From a virus: a DNA stretch of 45,978 nt. The DNA is taken from positions 1 through 45,978 of the IMG/VR virus record IMGVR_UViG_3300048921_000199; one strand, 5' to 3'. This document shows positions 1 through 8,375 of this stretch, piece after piece (positions within the stretch are counted from its first letter, which is position 1; every line of letters begins with the position of its first letter). The position numbers and the translations under genes are program-made. The notes under the pieces were generated by a model. That model saw only the letters and a program-made list of their open reading frames with translations, searched no databases and had not been told where the DNA came from.

Positions 1-38
1 TAGGCGCGGCTTTTTTTTTGGAGAAACAAAATGGGTTC
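1..38. repeat. terminal overlap, left copy
   Basis: These 38 bases recur at the right end with two mismatches (positions 20 and 22 here). The left copy carries GGAG seven bases before the capsid start codon; the right copy reads GTG there. The natural explanation is a circular or circularly permuted genome cut at this point, with low-quality bases at one contig end. A true short terminal repeat is less likely, because the cut falls inside a terminator hairpin whose other arm is at the right end. Confidence 0.85.
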
Positions 39-1533
39 CCTCAATATGCAAGAGCTGCAAGCGCTGGTGAAAAGCGCGCTTGCCGCCGATATGGGCGTGC
101 CGCTCAACAAGGCGAACACGGTTAGCACGGCAACCGGGCTGGTGTCGTATGACCTGCAAGCGCCCGCGAAAAACCTGTACCCGGTTCTCACGCCGATCCG
201 CAACAGCTTGCCCCGCGTGCAGGGCCGGGGCGACACGGCGACGCGCTGGAAAGTGATTCGCGCGATTCAAGGCTCGGGCCTCGACTCGATCGGCTTCGTG
301 CCCGAAGGTCAGCGCGCCGGGCGCATGAGCTATACCGCCGTCAACGCGCTCGCGTCGTATGCGACGATGGGCGAAGAAGAAAGTGTGACGTTCGAGGCTG
401 AATCGGCCGGCCGCGAGTTCGAGGACGTGCGCGCGACCGCAGCGATTCGCCTGCTGCAAAAAATGATGCTCAAGGAAGAGGACGCGCTGCTCGGCTCGAA
501 CATGTCGATTGCACTCGGCACGCCGGGCACCCCGACCGTTTCGAGCGCCAGCACGGGCGGCACGATCGGCGCAGCGACGTATAACGTCATCGTCGTCGCG
601 CTCGCCTACACGGCGTACCGCATCGCGACTGTCTCGGCTTCGGGCGTGCCGACCTCGACGACCGTGAACGGCGCGGACGGCCAAACGTTCACGCTGAACT
701 CGGGCGCGTCGAACAAGAGCGCGGCGGCAAGCTCGGGTGCGATCACCGGCACCACGAACACGATCAGCGCGACGGTTGCGCCGGTCACGGGTGCGATGGC
801 CTATGCGTGGTACGTCGGCACCGCTGGCAACGAAACGTTGCAAGCAATCACGACGATCAACAGCGTTGCGCTTACGTCCCTCTCGACCGGCAACCAGAAC
901 GCGAGCGCGATCACGGCCGACACGTCGCAAAACGCGCTCGGCTTCGACGGTCTGCTGTCGTGGGCGCTGAACCCGGCGAACGGCGCGTATGTGAACACGT
1001 TCGGCACCGGCACGGCTGGCACCGGGTCTTTCATGACTGCATCCTCGCGCGGCTCGATCAACGAGATTGACACCGCGTTCCGCCGCATGTGGGATTTGTA
1101 CCGCGTCTCGCCGACGGTCATCTACTGCAATGCGCAGGAGTATCAGAACATGCTGTCCAAGATTCTGAACTCGTCGAGCGGCCCGCTCCTGCGCTACTCG
1201 CGCGACGGCGCATCGCCCTACGCGATCTTTGCAGGCGGCAGCATCGAAGCCTACTTCAACCCGTTCGGCGCGAACGGCGGCTACAAGGTGCCGATTCTGA
1301 TCCATCCGACGATCCCGCCCGGCACGATCCTGTTCTGGACGCAAGACCTGCCGATGCAATACCAGAACAACGAAGTGCCGCAAGTGGCCGAGGTGCATTT
1401 GCACCGCGACTACTATGAAATCGATTGGCCGCTCAAGACGCGCGCTTACGAAATGGGTGTGTACGCCGAAGAAGTGCTCGCGGTGTATGCCCCGTTCGCA
1501 ATGGGCGTGCTGACGAACATCGGCAACGGTTGA
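31..1533 (+). CDS. major capsid protein, HK97-like, with inserted beta domain
   Basis: Likely builds the icosahedral head. It has 500 residues, longer than a typical HK97-fold capsid protein. Residues about 1-165 and 305-500 look like the capsid fold (N-terminal helix region, then the stretch around SIGFVPEGQRAG, and a C-terminal part rich in aromatic, prolyl and charged residues). Residues about 170-300 are Ser/Thr/Gly/Ala-rich and beta-like, as in the Ig-like inserts other phages display on capsids. The start is set by GGAG at 20-23. It follows the protease-scaffold gene through the circular junction and is followed by a strong terminator. Family assignment comes from position and general character; I see no single diagnostic motif. 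Confidence 0.82.
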   Translation: MGSLNMQELQALVKSALAADMGVPLNKANTVSTATGLVSYDLQAPAKNLYPVLTPIRNSLPRVQGRGDTATRWKVIRAIQGSGLDSIGFVPEGQRAGRMSYTAVNALASYATMGEEESVTFEAESAGREFEDVRATAAIRLLQKMMLKEEDALLGSNMSIALGTPGTPTVSSASTGGTIGAATYNVIVVALAYTAYRIATVSASGVPTSTTVNGADGQTFTLNSGASNKSAAASSGAITGTTNTISATVAPVTGAMAYAWYVGTAGNETLQAITTINSVALTSLSTGNQNASAITADTSQNALGFDGLLSWALNPANGAYVNTFGTGTAGTGSFMTASSRGSINEIDTAFRRMWDLYRVSPTVIYCNAQEYQNMLSKILNSSSGPLLRYSRDGASPYAIFAGGSIEAYFNPFGANGGYKVPILIHPTIPPGTILFWTQDLPMQYQNNEVPQVAEVHLHRDYYEIDWPLKTRAYEMGVYAEEVLAVYAPFAMGVLTNIGNG

Positions 1534-1547
1534 TCGCGCGAAGCACT

Positions 1548-1579
1548 GCGCCGCCTCACTCGGGGCGGCGCTTTTTTTT
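1548..1579 (+). terminator. intrinsic terminator after capsid gene
   Basis: GCGCCGCC (1548-1555) pairs with GGCGGCGC (1564-1571), followed at once by eight T residues. It would end or attenuate the capsid transcript before the head-tail genes. Confidence 0.85.
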
Positions 1580-1591
1580 GCGGAGGGAATC

Positions 1592-1795
1592 ATGGCAACG
1601 GTACGCATGAAGGCACCCGACTCGCTGCAATCGATTTCGATTGCGGGCGTCGTGCTCGAAATTAAGAAGGGCTTCGTCGAGGTTGATGAGGCATTCGTGG
1701 AAGAAGCGCAAGCGCACGGCTTGATGCTCAAAGACGACGCGGGCCTTAACGCGGCGTGGTCGGAGAAAGCCCCGGCACCGGACAAGACCGAGTAA
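1592..1795 (+). CDS. small head-region protein, hypothetical
   Basis: A 67-residue protein between the capsid and the head-tail connector, a place where phages often keep a small head or neck accessory protein. GGAGGG lies four bases before the ATG. The sequence is acidic, with beta-like alternation (SISIAGVVLEIKKGFVEV) and a short helix after it. No known domain is recognised. Confidence 0.75.
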   Translation: MATVRMKAPDSLQSISIAGVVLEIKKGFVEVDEAFVEEAQAHGLMLKDDAGLNAAWSEKAPAPDKTE

Positions 1796-1807
1796 GCGAG
1801 GTGTGAC

Positions 1808-2380
1808 ATGGCCGCAAACGATCTTACGACGCTGGCCGCTGTCAAAGCGTGGTGCAAAGTCACGACGACGAACGACGATGCGCTGCTGTCGAGCCTCATC
1901 ACGGCGGCGAGCACGTACATGCAAACGTACTGTGATCGCGAGTTCGTGTCGCAGTCGTTCACCGAAGTCCGAGACGGCAAAGGCACGCGCGCCATGTCAG
2001 TCGCGCATTACCCGATTACTGCGGTCGAGTCGGTCATGATCGGCTCGCTGCACATCCTACCGGCCCCTGCGGTCGGCTCGCCGAACTGGCCCGGCGTCGG
2101 GTACGTGTTCAACGATACGAGCATCAAATTGCAGGGCTACACGTTTTGGGCCGGTGTCGCTAACGTGCAGCTCGTCTATACGGCCGGGTACACGACGATC
2201 CCCGCTGACCTCGCGCAGTGCTGTAACGAGCTGGTCGGCCTGCGGTATCGACAGCGCGACCACATCGGCCTGTCCGGCGCGGTCGGCGTCGATGGTCAGC
2301 ACATTGTCTATGACGACTCGGCGCTGTCGCCTGCACAGCGCGTGCTGCTGTCGCAGTACAAAAAGCAGGTGCCGGTGTGA
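1808..2380 (+). CDS. head-tail connector (gp6-like adaptor)
   Basis: A 190-residue protein with the pattern of phage gp6-like adaptor proteins: an N-terminal helical part (LTTLAAVKAWCKVTTTND, then LLSSLITAASTYMQTYCDR), a central beta part containing HYPITAVESV, and a C-terminal helical part. Such proteins form the ring that joins the portal to the neck. GAGG lies six bases before the ATG. Its last bases overlap the next start (GTGA). Confidence 0.82.
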   Translation: MAANDLTTLAAVKAWCKVTTTNDDALLSSLITAASTYMQTYCDREFVSQSFTEVRDGKGTRAMSVAHYPITAVESVMIGSLHILPAPAVGSPNWPGVGYVFNDTSIKLQGYTFWAGVANVQLVYTAGYTTIPADLAQCCNELVGLRYRQRDHIGLSGAVGVDGQHIVYDDSALSPAQRVLLSQYKKQVPV

Positions 2381-2880
2381 TTTTCGATAGCGAGATTCGC
2401 GGCGATCAGGCTGTGATCGCCCACTTTCGCGCGATGCCCGACAAGCTGCGCGACGAGCTGCGCAAAGCGATCTATGACGACCTGATTAAGCTACAGCGAC
2501 ACGTCGCCACCGAGAAGCTGTCGAGCCAAGTATTGCGCCGGAAAACCGGCACGCTCGCGGCGTCGATCACGCCTTACATGGAGTTCGGCAACCCCGATGA
2601 AATTGTCGGCGTGATCGGCGCGAACACGCCGTATGCGCGGATTCTTGAGTACGGCGGGACGATCAACCATCCGGGCGGCACGGCCTACCTGATGGACAAA
2701 GGCGTGTCCACGTTCATCTCGAACAAGGCGGCGGCAGCGCTCGCGGAACGCTTGCCGCGCACGAAGCCGCACGCGATCCCGATCCCGGAACACTCGTATC
2801 TCCGCAGCTCGCTTGCCGACCTGCGGCAGACGATTCTAGACGACCTACAGCGCGCCGCTGCGCGTGCGATGAAGGGCTGA
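2377..2880 (+). CDS. neck/tail completion protein, HK97 gp10-like
   Basis: A 167-residue protein starting with GTG that overlaps the previous stop by four bases. It carries the gp10-type features: a helical N-terminus, then RRKTGTLAASI, a short beta run, and YARILEYGG, with an extended region before the C-terminal helix. Members help complete the head-tail interface. Order (connector, gp10-like, tail terminator, tube) supports the call. Confidence 0.82.
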   Translation: MIFDSEIRGDQAVIAHFRAMPDKLRDELRKAIYDDLIKLQRHVATEKLSSQVLRRKTGTLAASITPYMEFGNPDEIVGVIGANTPYARILEYGGTINHPGGTAYLMDKGVSTFISNKAAAALAERLPRTKPHAIPIPEHSYLRSSLADLRQTILDDLQRAAARAMKG

Positions 2881-2881
2881 C

Positions 2882-3328
2882 ATGTCGATCCAGCGCGAAC
2901 CCATCTACGCGGCTCTATTCGCGCTCGTACAGGCCGCAGTCGCACCGTATGCGGTGACGATCGGCCGACGCTTTCAGCTCGCGTCGCAAGTGCCGCCGAG
3001 CGAGCAGCCCGCCGTGTTTCAAGTGCAGAAAAGCGAGCGCATCGCGCACGAGCGGCGCGGCCTGCCGAAGAAATACCACCTGTTTGTCGATCTCGTCGTG
3101 TACGTGCAGGCGGGCGATAGCGCCGCGATTCCGGCGACCGCGATTAACGACATTCTCGACGCGATCGATAACGCGCTCGCGCCGACGCCCGGCGACCCGA
3201 TGAATAACCAGACGCTCGGCGGGCTGGTTGAGCACGCGTGGATCGAAGGCGAAGCATTGATTGTTGAGGGCACTTTGCAGGATCAGTCGGTCGCAATCGT
3301 GCCCGTTCAGATGTACGTGACCGGCTGA
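2882..3328 (+). CDS. tail terminator-like protein
   Basis: A 148-residue protein placed between the gp10-like protein and the tail tube, exactly where siphophages encode the tail terminator that caps the tube. The length and mixed alpha/beta character fit that family; the call rests mainly on gene order. The ATG is one base after the previous stop. Confidence 0.7.
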   Translation: MSIQREPIYAALFALVQAAVAPYAVTIGRRFQLASQVPPSEQPAVFQVQKSERIAHERRGLPKKYHLFVDLVVYVQAGDSAAIPATAINDILDAIDNALAPTPGDPMNNQTLGGLVEHAWIEGEALIVEGTLQDQSVAIVPVQMYVTG

Positions 3329-3361
3329 AACCACCGCATCACATTTTACGGAGTAGACGCC

Positions 3362-4123
3362 ATGCAAACCCTCTTTGGCGCGGGTGCACTGTGGGGCACG
3401 CCGCTTACTGATTCGCAGGGCAACGCTATCAGCAACCCGACGCCGGTTCGGTTCGGCGTGGCTCAAGAGATTTCGATCGATATCGATTTCTCGACGAAAG
3501 AGCTGTACGGCACCCTGCAATTTCCGGTTGCGATCGGGCGCGGCACGGCCAAGATCAGCGGGAACATCAAGAACGCGCAGATCAACGGCCGCGCGTGGGC
3601 TTCGCTGTTCTTCGGTCAGTCGCAGTCGAACGGCATCTTTGCCGACGTGCTCGACACGCTCGGCGAGCTGATCCCGGCGACTGGCCCCTACACGATCACG
3701 CCGACGCCGCCGAGTTCTGGCACGTGGGTAGCTGACCTTGGCGTGCTCGATACGAACGGCAACCCGATGCAAGTCGTCGCGACTTCGCCTGCCGCTGGTC
3801 AGTACACCGTCGCCGCTGGCGTGTACACGTTCGCCGCTGCGGATGAAGGCAAGAAAGTATTCATCAACTATCAATACACCGCGACGAGCACGACGGTTCA
3901 AAACCAGATCATCACGTCGCAGCCTTTGGGCTACACGCCGACGTTTTCGCTCGACGTGTTCCTGCCGTACAACGGCAGCAGCGTGACGGCGCACCTCTAT
4001 AACGTCGTCGCCTCGAAGCTCGCGATCCAAACGAAGCTCGACGACTTTGTGATCCCGCAGATGGATTACAGCGCCTTCGCCGACGCGCAGAACCGCGTCA
4101 TGCAGATCAGCACGACGCAATAA
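3362..4123 (+). CDS. major tail tube protein with inserted domain
   Basis: A 253-residue protein, probably the tail tube subunit, from its position before the frameshifted chaperones and from its beta-rich sequence. Residues about 110-174 form a self-contained beta segment (YTI, PP, GQYTV, GVYTF, KVFINYQYT) that has a close relative inside the tail-tip protein at 8372-9478. The tube fold therefore seems split or decorated by this segment. GGAG lies eight bases before the ATG. Confidence 0.8.
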   Translation: MQTLFGAGALWGTPLTDSQGNAISNPTPVRFGVAQEISIDIDFSTKELYGTLQFPVAIGRGTAKISGNIKNAQINGRAWASLFFGQSQSNGIFADVLDTLGELIPATGPYTITPTPPSSGTWVADLGVLDTNGNPMQVVATSPAAGQYTVAAGVYTFAAADEGKKVFINYQYTATSTTVQNQIITSQPLGYTPTFSLDVFLPYNGSSVTAHLYNVVASKLAIQTKLDDFVIPQMDYSAFADAQNRVMQISTTQ

Positions 4124-4149
4124 CGCGTCGCTTTCTTACGGGGGCAAAC

Positions 4150-4506
4150 ATGGCTCTTATCGATGGTGTACCGGTCAAGCTCGGCGCGAATGAATACGTG
4201 ATCCCGCCGCTGAACTTCAAACTGCTGCAAACGCTCGCCGAACCGCTCGCGGTCGTCAACAAAGGCGGTTCGTTCGTCTCTGATCCTGATACGCGGAACG
4301 CTTTCGTTGCGGTGATCACGGCATGCGTGCAGCGCAATTACCCCGAAGTCACGCAAGACATGATGCTCGACGCGCTCGACGTTTCGAATGCGCAGAGCGC
4401 CATGCTTGCGCTTCTCGGGGTGTCGGGCTTCGAGGCGAAGCGCGGCAGCGATAACGAGGGCACGCAGGTGGGGGAATCGGCTGGCACGGCATCTACAACG
4501 ACTTAG
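4150..4506 (+). CDS. tail assembly chaperone, short form (gpG-like)
   Basis: A 118-residue product read in the zero frame. By analogy with lambda gpG it should bind the tape measure during tail assembly. Its sequence begins with a beta-like part (PVKLGANEYVIPPLNFKLLQ) and ends in a low-complexity tail after the slip site at 4470. The position just upstream of the tape measure and the open -1 frame behind it are the main evidence. Confidence 0.82.
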   Translation: MALIDGVPVKLGANEYVIPPLNFKLLQTLAEPLAVVNKGGSFVSDPDTRNAFVAVITACVQRNYPEVTQDMMLDALDVSNAQSAMLALLGVSGFEAKRGSDNEGTQVGESAGTASTTT

Positions 4507-4724
4507 CGCTGGCGTTCGGCTGGTCGTGGGAATACATCGATGACTGCATGACCGTGCCTCGATGGAACGCAATACAACGTGCGTGGAATGAAGCCCCGCC
4601 CCCGCACGTAATGCTCGCGGGCTTCTTCGGTTATCAACGGCGCAGCTCGAACGATCAATCGTCGATCATCGCAGCGCTTATGCAATCCCCGCCTGATGGA
4701 GTCTCCGTCAATGGACGAAATTAA
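4150..4724 (+). CDS. tail assembly chaperone, -1 frameshift form (gpGT-like)
   Basis: Slipping back one base in the G run at 4470-4474 joins the first ~108 codons to an open frame that runs to TAA at 4722-4724, giving a protein of about 191 residues. The added part begins GWHGIYNDLALAFGWSWEY and continues WNAIQRAWNEAPPP; it looks like real protein rather than out-of-frame noise and has no start of its own. This matches the G/GT arrangement of siphophages. The slip site is not the classic heptamer, so the exact shift point is approximate. Confidence 0.78.
4470..4476 (+). promoter_or_regulatory. candidate -1 frameshift site in tail chaperone
   Basis: Five G residues (4470-4474) lie in the frame GTG GGG GAA. 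A P-site slip on GGG keeps full pairing after a -1 move. It leads into the long open frame ending at 4724. Confidence 0.65.
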
Positions 4725-7461
4725 CGTCAAGGTCACTGCGGACACCAAACAGGCGACGAATGCTGAGGTCAACCTCGCCGATGTGACCGAAGAAACCACT
4801 AGCCGCATGGGCGCGTCGCTGGAAGCACTCAGCGCGCGCTCGCGTGCGGTCAGTGAGTCCGTGTCTGAGCACTTCCGGGAAATGGGCCGCTCTGCGAAAG
4901 AGTCGGCCGCGCAGGTCAACGAGAATCTGGAAAAGATCGAGGGGCGGCTTAACTCGATCACGAAATTCGCGCGCACGCTTGGCGAGGTTGCGATTGCAGG
5001 TGCTGTTGGCGATTGGGCCATCGAGCAAGTGAAGGCAATCGGCGAGTATGGCGAAGCCGTCGATAACGCATCGCAGAAAACCGGTATTGCAGCCGACGAG
5101 ATTCAAAAGCTCGGCTACGTCGGCCGCGTCACGGGCCTGTCGTTCGACGACATGCAGCACGCCATGTTTCAGCTCGCGCGGCGCATGGCAGAGGCGCGCG
5201 GCGGCTCGAAAGAAGCAGCCGAAGCGCTCGCGCTCGTCGGCGTCAAAGGCGCAGACCTCAAGAATCTCAATCTCGATCAGGTCTATCAACGCATCGCGGC
5301 GACGTTCAAAGAGCACGCGGACGGCGCGAACAAAACCGCGCTTGCGATGGAGCTGATGGGCCGCAACGGTCAGCAGCTTATCCCGACGCTGAACAAAGGC
5401 GCTGAGGGCTTCGAGGAACTTGAAGAACACGCGAAGCGCGTCGGGTACGTGCTCGATGAGGAAACGATCGCCGCGATGGCGCGACTCGCCGAGCATATGC
5501 ACCAGCTCGACGCTGATTCCAGCGCGGTCGCAAACACGTTGCGCGGTCATGTCGCTGTCGCGTTCGACGAGCTGGTAAAGACGCTCGATGACACGATCAC
5601 GTCCAGCGACGGCGCGCGCGAAGCGATCAAGTTCTTCGGCGACGTGATCAAGGGCTTGGTCACGATCGTGATCGGCGCGATTGCGGGCCTGTCGCAGCTC
5701 GACGACCTGCTTAACGGTATCTCGAAGGCTGCGGCCGATTTCAAGTTCGGCAATTTCACGAAGGCTGGTCAAGACATTGCCGAAGGCTACGCGAAGGCGA
5801 AGGGCGAAGGCGACAAGTTCCTGCAAACGTATCACCGCATTTGGGACGAGCATCAAAAGCACGAAGGCGGTGAACCCGCGCGCCGTAAGCCCGATGTTGG
5901 TGTCGTGCACAAGGGCGGCAGTCAAGCGAGCACGTCTAAGGGGCTGGCTGCTGTCGCAGCGGCCGAGGCGGCTGCTGAACTCGCGATGCTCAAAGAGAAA
6001 TTGCAGGAAGAGGCGCGCGCGAATCAAGACGCATACCGCTCGGGCGCGATCGGATTGCAGCTCTACTATCAAGAGCGGCAATCGATCGAAGAACGCGCGC
6101 TGCAAGGTGAGATGAAGGTCAAGCGGGCCGAACTCGCCGCAGTAACTGCGATCAAGCCGAAGGACGCTAACGAGGCTTTGCAGCTCAAAGCCAAGATGAT
6201 CACGATTAATGGTCAGCTCGCCGTCCTCGATCAGAAATACCACGACTCGGCGATCCGTAACGCGCGTGAGTACACGCTCGCGTTGCGTGATCAGAATGAC
6301 GCGCTGACGCGCATCGCTTTGTCGTCCAAGGTTGCGCTCGGCGGGCAGTCGATCGCACAACAGAAAGCCCTCAACGATATGCGCGTCGCGCTCGGACAGG
6401 AAAGCGCGCAGGAGTCTATCGCGGTCGAAACTGACCTCGAAAATCAGCGCTACGCTTTGCAACAAGCCGAGTTCGAAAAAGAGATTGAACTCGCGCATAA
6501 CAAGCCCGTCGAGCTGGCGAAGGTCAACGCCGATATCCTCGCGGCCGAAGCCGAGCATCAGACCAAGATGGTCGAGCTGTCGGCGAAGAGCATCCAAGAC
6601 CAGATGAAATATCAGGTTGAGGGGCGGCAGGTCATGGAGTCGTCTTTCGAAGGCTTGTTCGAAAAGATCGCCACCGGGCAAGAGACGGCGCGCAAAGCCG
6701 TGATGGATTTCTTCTCGTCGATCCAGCAAGGCATCGCGAAGGTCATGGCGAAGGGGCTGACTGAAAAACTCTTCGGCGGCGGCACGAGCGGCGGCGGTTT
6801 GCTCGACGGATTCATGACGCGCCTGTTCGGCAATCAAGGCACGAACACGACGCCGGGCGCGGGCACGACGACTGGTTCGGGCGCTGCCGAGTCCGGTATC
6901 GGCGCAGTGTTCAAGGGGCTATTCGGTGGCGGCGGTGCCTCGACGCTCGCGGGCATCAATAGTCAGCAGATGACCGTCGCCGCGATGCAGGCTGCGTCGG
7001 CCACGATCCCGACCGCGACCGTAGCCACGATGACTGTCGCGAACATGATCAGTCCGGGCGGCGGCGGGGGCGGCGGAGGTGGCGGATTCGGCGACATGCT
7101 CGGCGGTCTGTTCGGTGGCAGCTCGAACTCGTTCGGCTTCTCGCTCGCCGGAACGGGCGTTCCCGATGCGATGGCAACCGCGACGAGCGGCGCGGGCATG
7201 GCGTTGCCTGCGGGCCTCGGCGGCATCGGCGCGGGTATCGCGATGTATGACAAGGGGACGAACTATGTCCCGCAGACGCAGCTCGCCATCGTGCACCGTG
7301 GCGAAGCTGTCGTGCCTGCTGCCTTCAACCGCCAGCAAAGCGGGAACGTCGTCGTAACGAATCACTTCTCACTCGGCCAAGCGACTGACCTGCGCACGCA
7401 ATCGCAGATCGCGTCAATGGCTGCTGGCGCGCTCAACCGCGCAGCACGGAGGAACGGATGA
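4711..7461 (+). CDS. tail tape measure protein
   Basis: Sets tail length and is threaded through the tube. About 916 residues from the chosen start; GGAG at 4698-4701 is nine bases before this ATG, while an in-frame ATG at 4696 lacks a binding site. It has a helical N-terminal third, a hydrophobic stretch (DVIKGLVTIVIGAIAGL), long Gln/Glu/Ala-rich coiled coil around residues 400-640, a Gly-rich hinge with a run of Gly, and the typical C-terminal end (GTNYVPQTQLAIVHRGEAVVPA). It overlaps the frameshifted chaperone end by 14 bases and the next gene by four. Confidence 0.93.
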   Translation: MDEINVKVTADTKQATNAEVNLADVTEETTSRMGASLEALSARSRAVSESVSEHFREMGRSAKESAAQVNENLEKIEGRLNSITKFARTLGEVAIAGAVGDWAIEQVKAIGEYGEAVDNASQKTGIAADEIQKLGYVGRVTGLSFDDMQHAMFQLARRMAEARGGSKEAAEALALVGVKGADLKNLNLDQVYQRIAATFKEHADGANKTALAMELMGRNGQQLIPTLNKGAEGFEELEEHAKRVGYVLDEETIAAMARLAEHMHQLDADSSAVANTLRGHVAVAFDELVKTLDDTITSSDGAREAIKFFGDVIKGLVTIVIGAIAGLSQLDDLLNGISKAAADFKFGNFTKAGQDIAEGYAKAKGEGDKFLQTYHRIWDEHQKHEGGEPARRKPDVGVVHKGGSQASTSKGLAAVAAAEAAAELAMLKEKLQEEARANQDAYRSGAIGLQLYYQERQSIEERALQGEMKVKRAELAAVTAIKPKDANEALQLKAKMITINGQLAVLDQKYHDSAIRNAREYTLALRDQNDALTRIALSSKVALGGQSIAQQKALNDMRVALGQESAQESIAVETDLENQRYALQQAEFEKEIELAHNKPVELAKVNADILAAEAEHQTKMVELSAKSIQDQMKYQVEGRQVMESSFEGLFEKIATGQETARKAVMDFFSSIQQGIAKVMAKGLTEKLFGGGTSGGGLLDGFMTRLFGNQGTNTTPGAGTTTGSGAAESGIGAVFKGLFGGGGASTLAGINSQQMTVAAMQAASATIPTATVATMTVANMISPGGGGGGGGGGFGDMLGGLFGGSSNSFGFSLAGTGVPDAMATATSGAGMALPAGLGGIGAGIAMYDKGTNYVPQTQLAIVHRGEAVVPAAFNRQQSGNVVVTNHFSLGQATDLRTQSQIASMAAGALNRAARRNG

Positions 7462-8375
7462 CCGCGCCTTTTCTCGAAACGCCGCGATTCCCCGATGACC
7501 TCGCACGATGGGCGCTCGGCGGCGTCAACTATTCCACGATCGTGATCGGCTCGACGAGCGGGCGCGAAACGCGTAACAGCCTGTGGCAGTACGGGCGCGC
7601 GCAGTGGGATTTGCAGAACGTCGAGCGCGCCGAAGGCGTGGCCGGTAACGCCTACGTGCTGCAAACGTTGCGTAATTTCTTTCGCGTCTGCAAAGGTCAA
7701 GCGTATGGGTTTCGCATGCGCGATTACACCGATTACAGCGACGAAGGGAACGGCATCATGGGCCTGCCGGTGTCGCTGCTCGCGCCGGGCGCTGCGCCGA
7801 CTTCGCACGGCGCAGGCGTCGGCGTGTACCAGCTCTACAAGCAATATGTGGCAAGCCCGCTGTCGGACTATCGCGTGATCCAGAAGCCGCTACCGGGTAG
7901 CGTGACGATCAAGCGCAACGGTTCGACCGTACCAGGGTCTGGTGCTGGCTCGGCGTCGCTCGACACGACGACCGGCCTCGTTACGTTCACGGCTGACAGC
8001 AGCGCGTCGATCAGCAGCGCGAGCGCGGCAACCAATTGCGTGCTGACGTTCAGCGCGATCCCGAGCGGCGCGGCTGTCGGCAAGTCGGTCTATGTGTCCG
8101 GCGTCTCGGGCACGATCGGCACGGCGATCAACGGCGCTGCATGGTCGATCGTCGGCGCGACGAGCACCACGCTAACGCTCGCGGCGAACACTGCGGGCCT
8201 CGCGGGCGGCACGGGCGGCACGGCCTCGATGTTCCCGCAGGGAACGGACGCGCTGACGTGGACAGGGCTTTTCGATACGCCGTGTCGGTTCGCGACGGAC
8301 GCCTTTGAACCCGTGTTCGACGCGGGCGGCCTGTACACGTTCCAGACGCTCAAAATCGTTGAGGTGCGGCTGTGA
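7458..8375 (+). CDS. tail-tip protein, DUF2460/TIGR02217-like
   Basis: First of the four-gene tail-tip set found in many proteobacterial siphophages and gene transfer agents. 305 residues. The N-terminus has the family pattern: FLETPRFPDDLARWALGG, then SGRETRNSLWQYGRAQWDL, then LRNFFRVCKGQAYGFRMRDY. The C-terminal third contains a Ser/Ala/Gly-rich insertion (about residues 175-260) before the final LTWTGLFDTPCRF region. The start overlaps the tape measure stop (ATGA) and has GGAGG five bases upstream. Confidence 0.87.
   Translation: MTAPFLETPRFPDDLARWALGGVNYSTIVIGSTSGRETRNSLWQYGRAQWDLQNVERAEGVAGNAYVLQTLRNFFRVCKGQAYGFRMRDYTDYSDEGNGIMGLPVSLLAPGAAPTSHGAGVGVYQLYKQYVASPLSDYRVIQKPLPGSVTIKRNGSTVPGSGAGSASLDTTTGLVTFTADSSASISSASAATNCVLTFSAIPSGAAVGKSVYVSGVSGTIGTAINGAAWSIVGATSTTLTLAANTAGLAGGTGGTASMFPQGTDALTWTGLFDTPCRFATDAFEPVFDAGGLYTFQTLKIVEVRL

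Noticed and set aside
4150-4724. Broken tail gene from a sequencing error
   Set aside because: The frame change, position and overlap with the tape measure match the programmed G/GT arrangement of siphophages.
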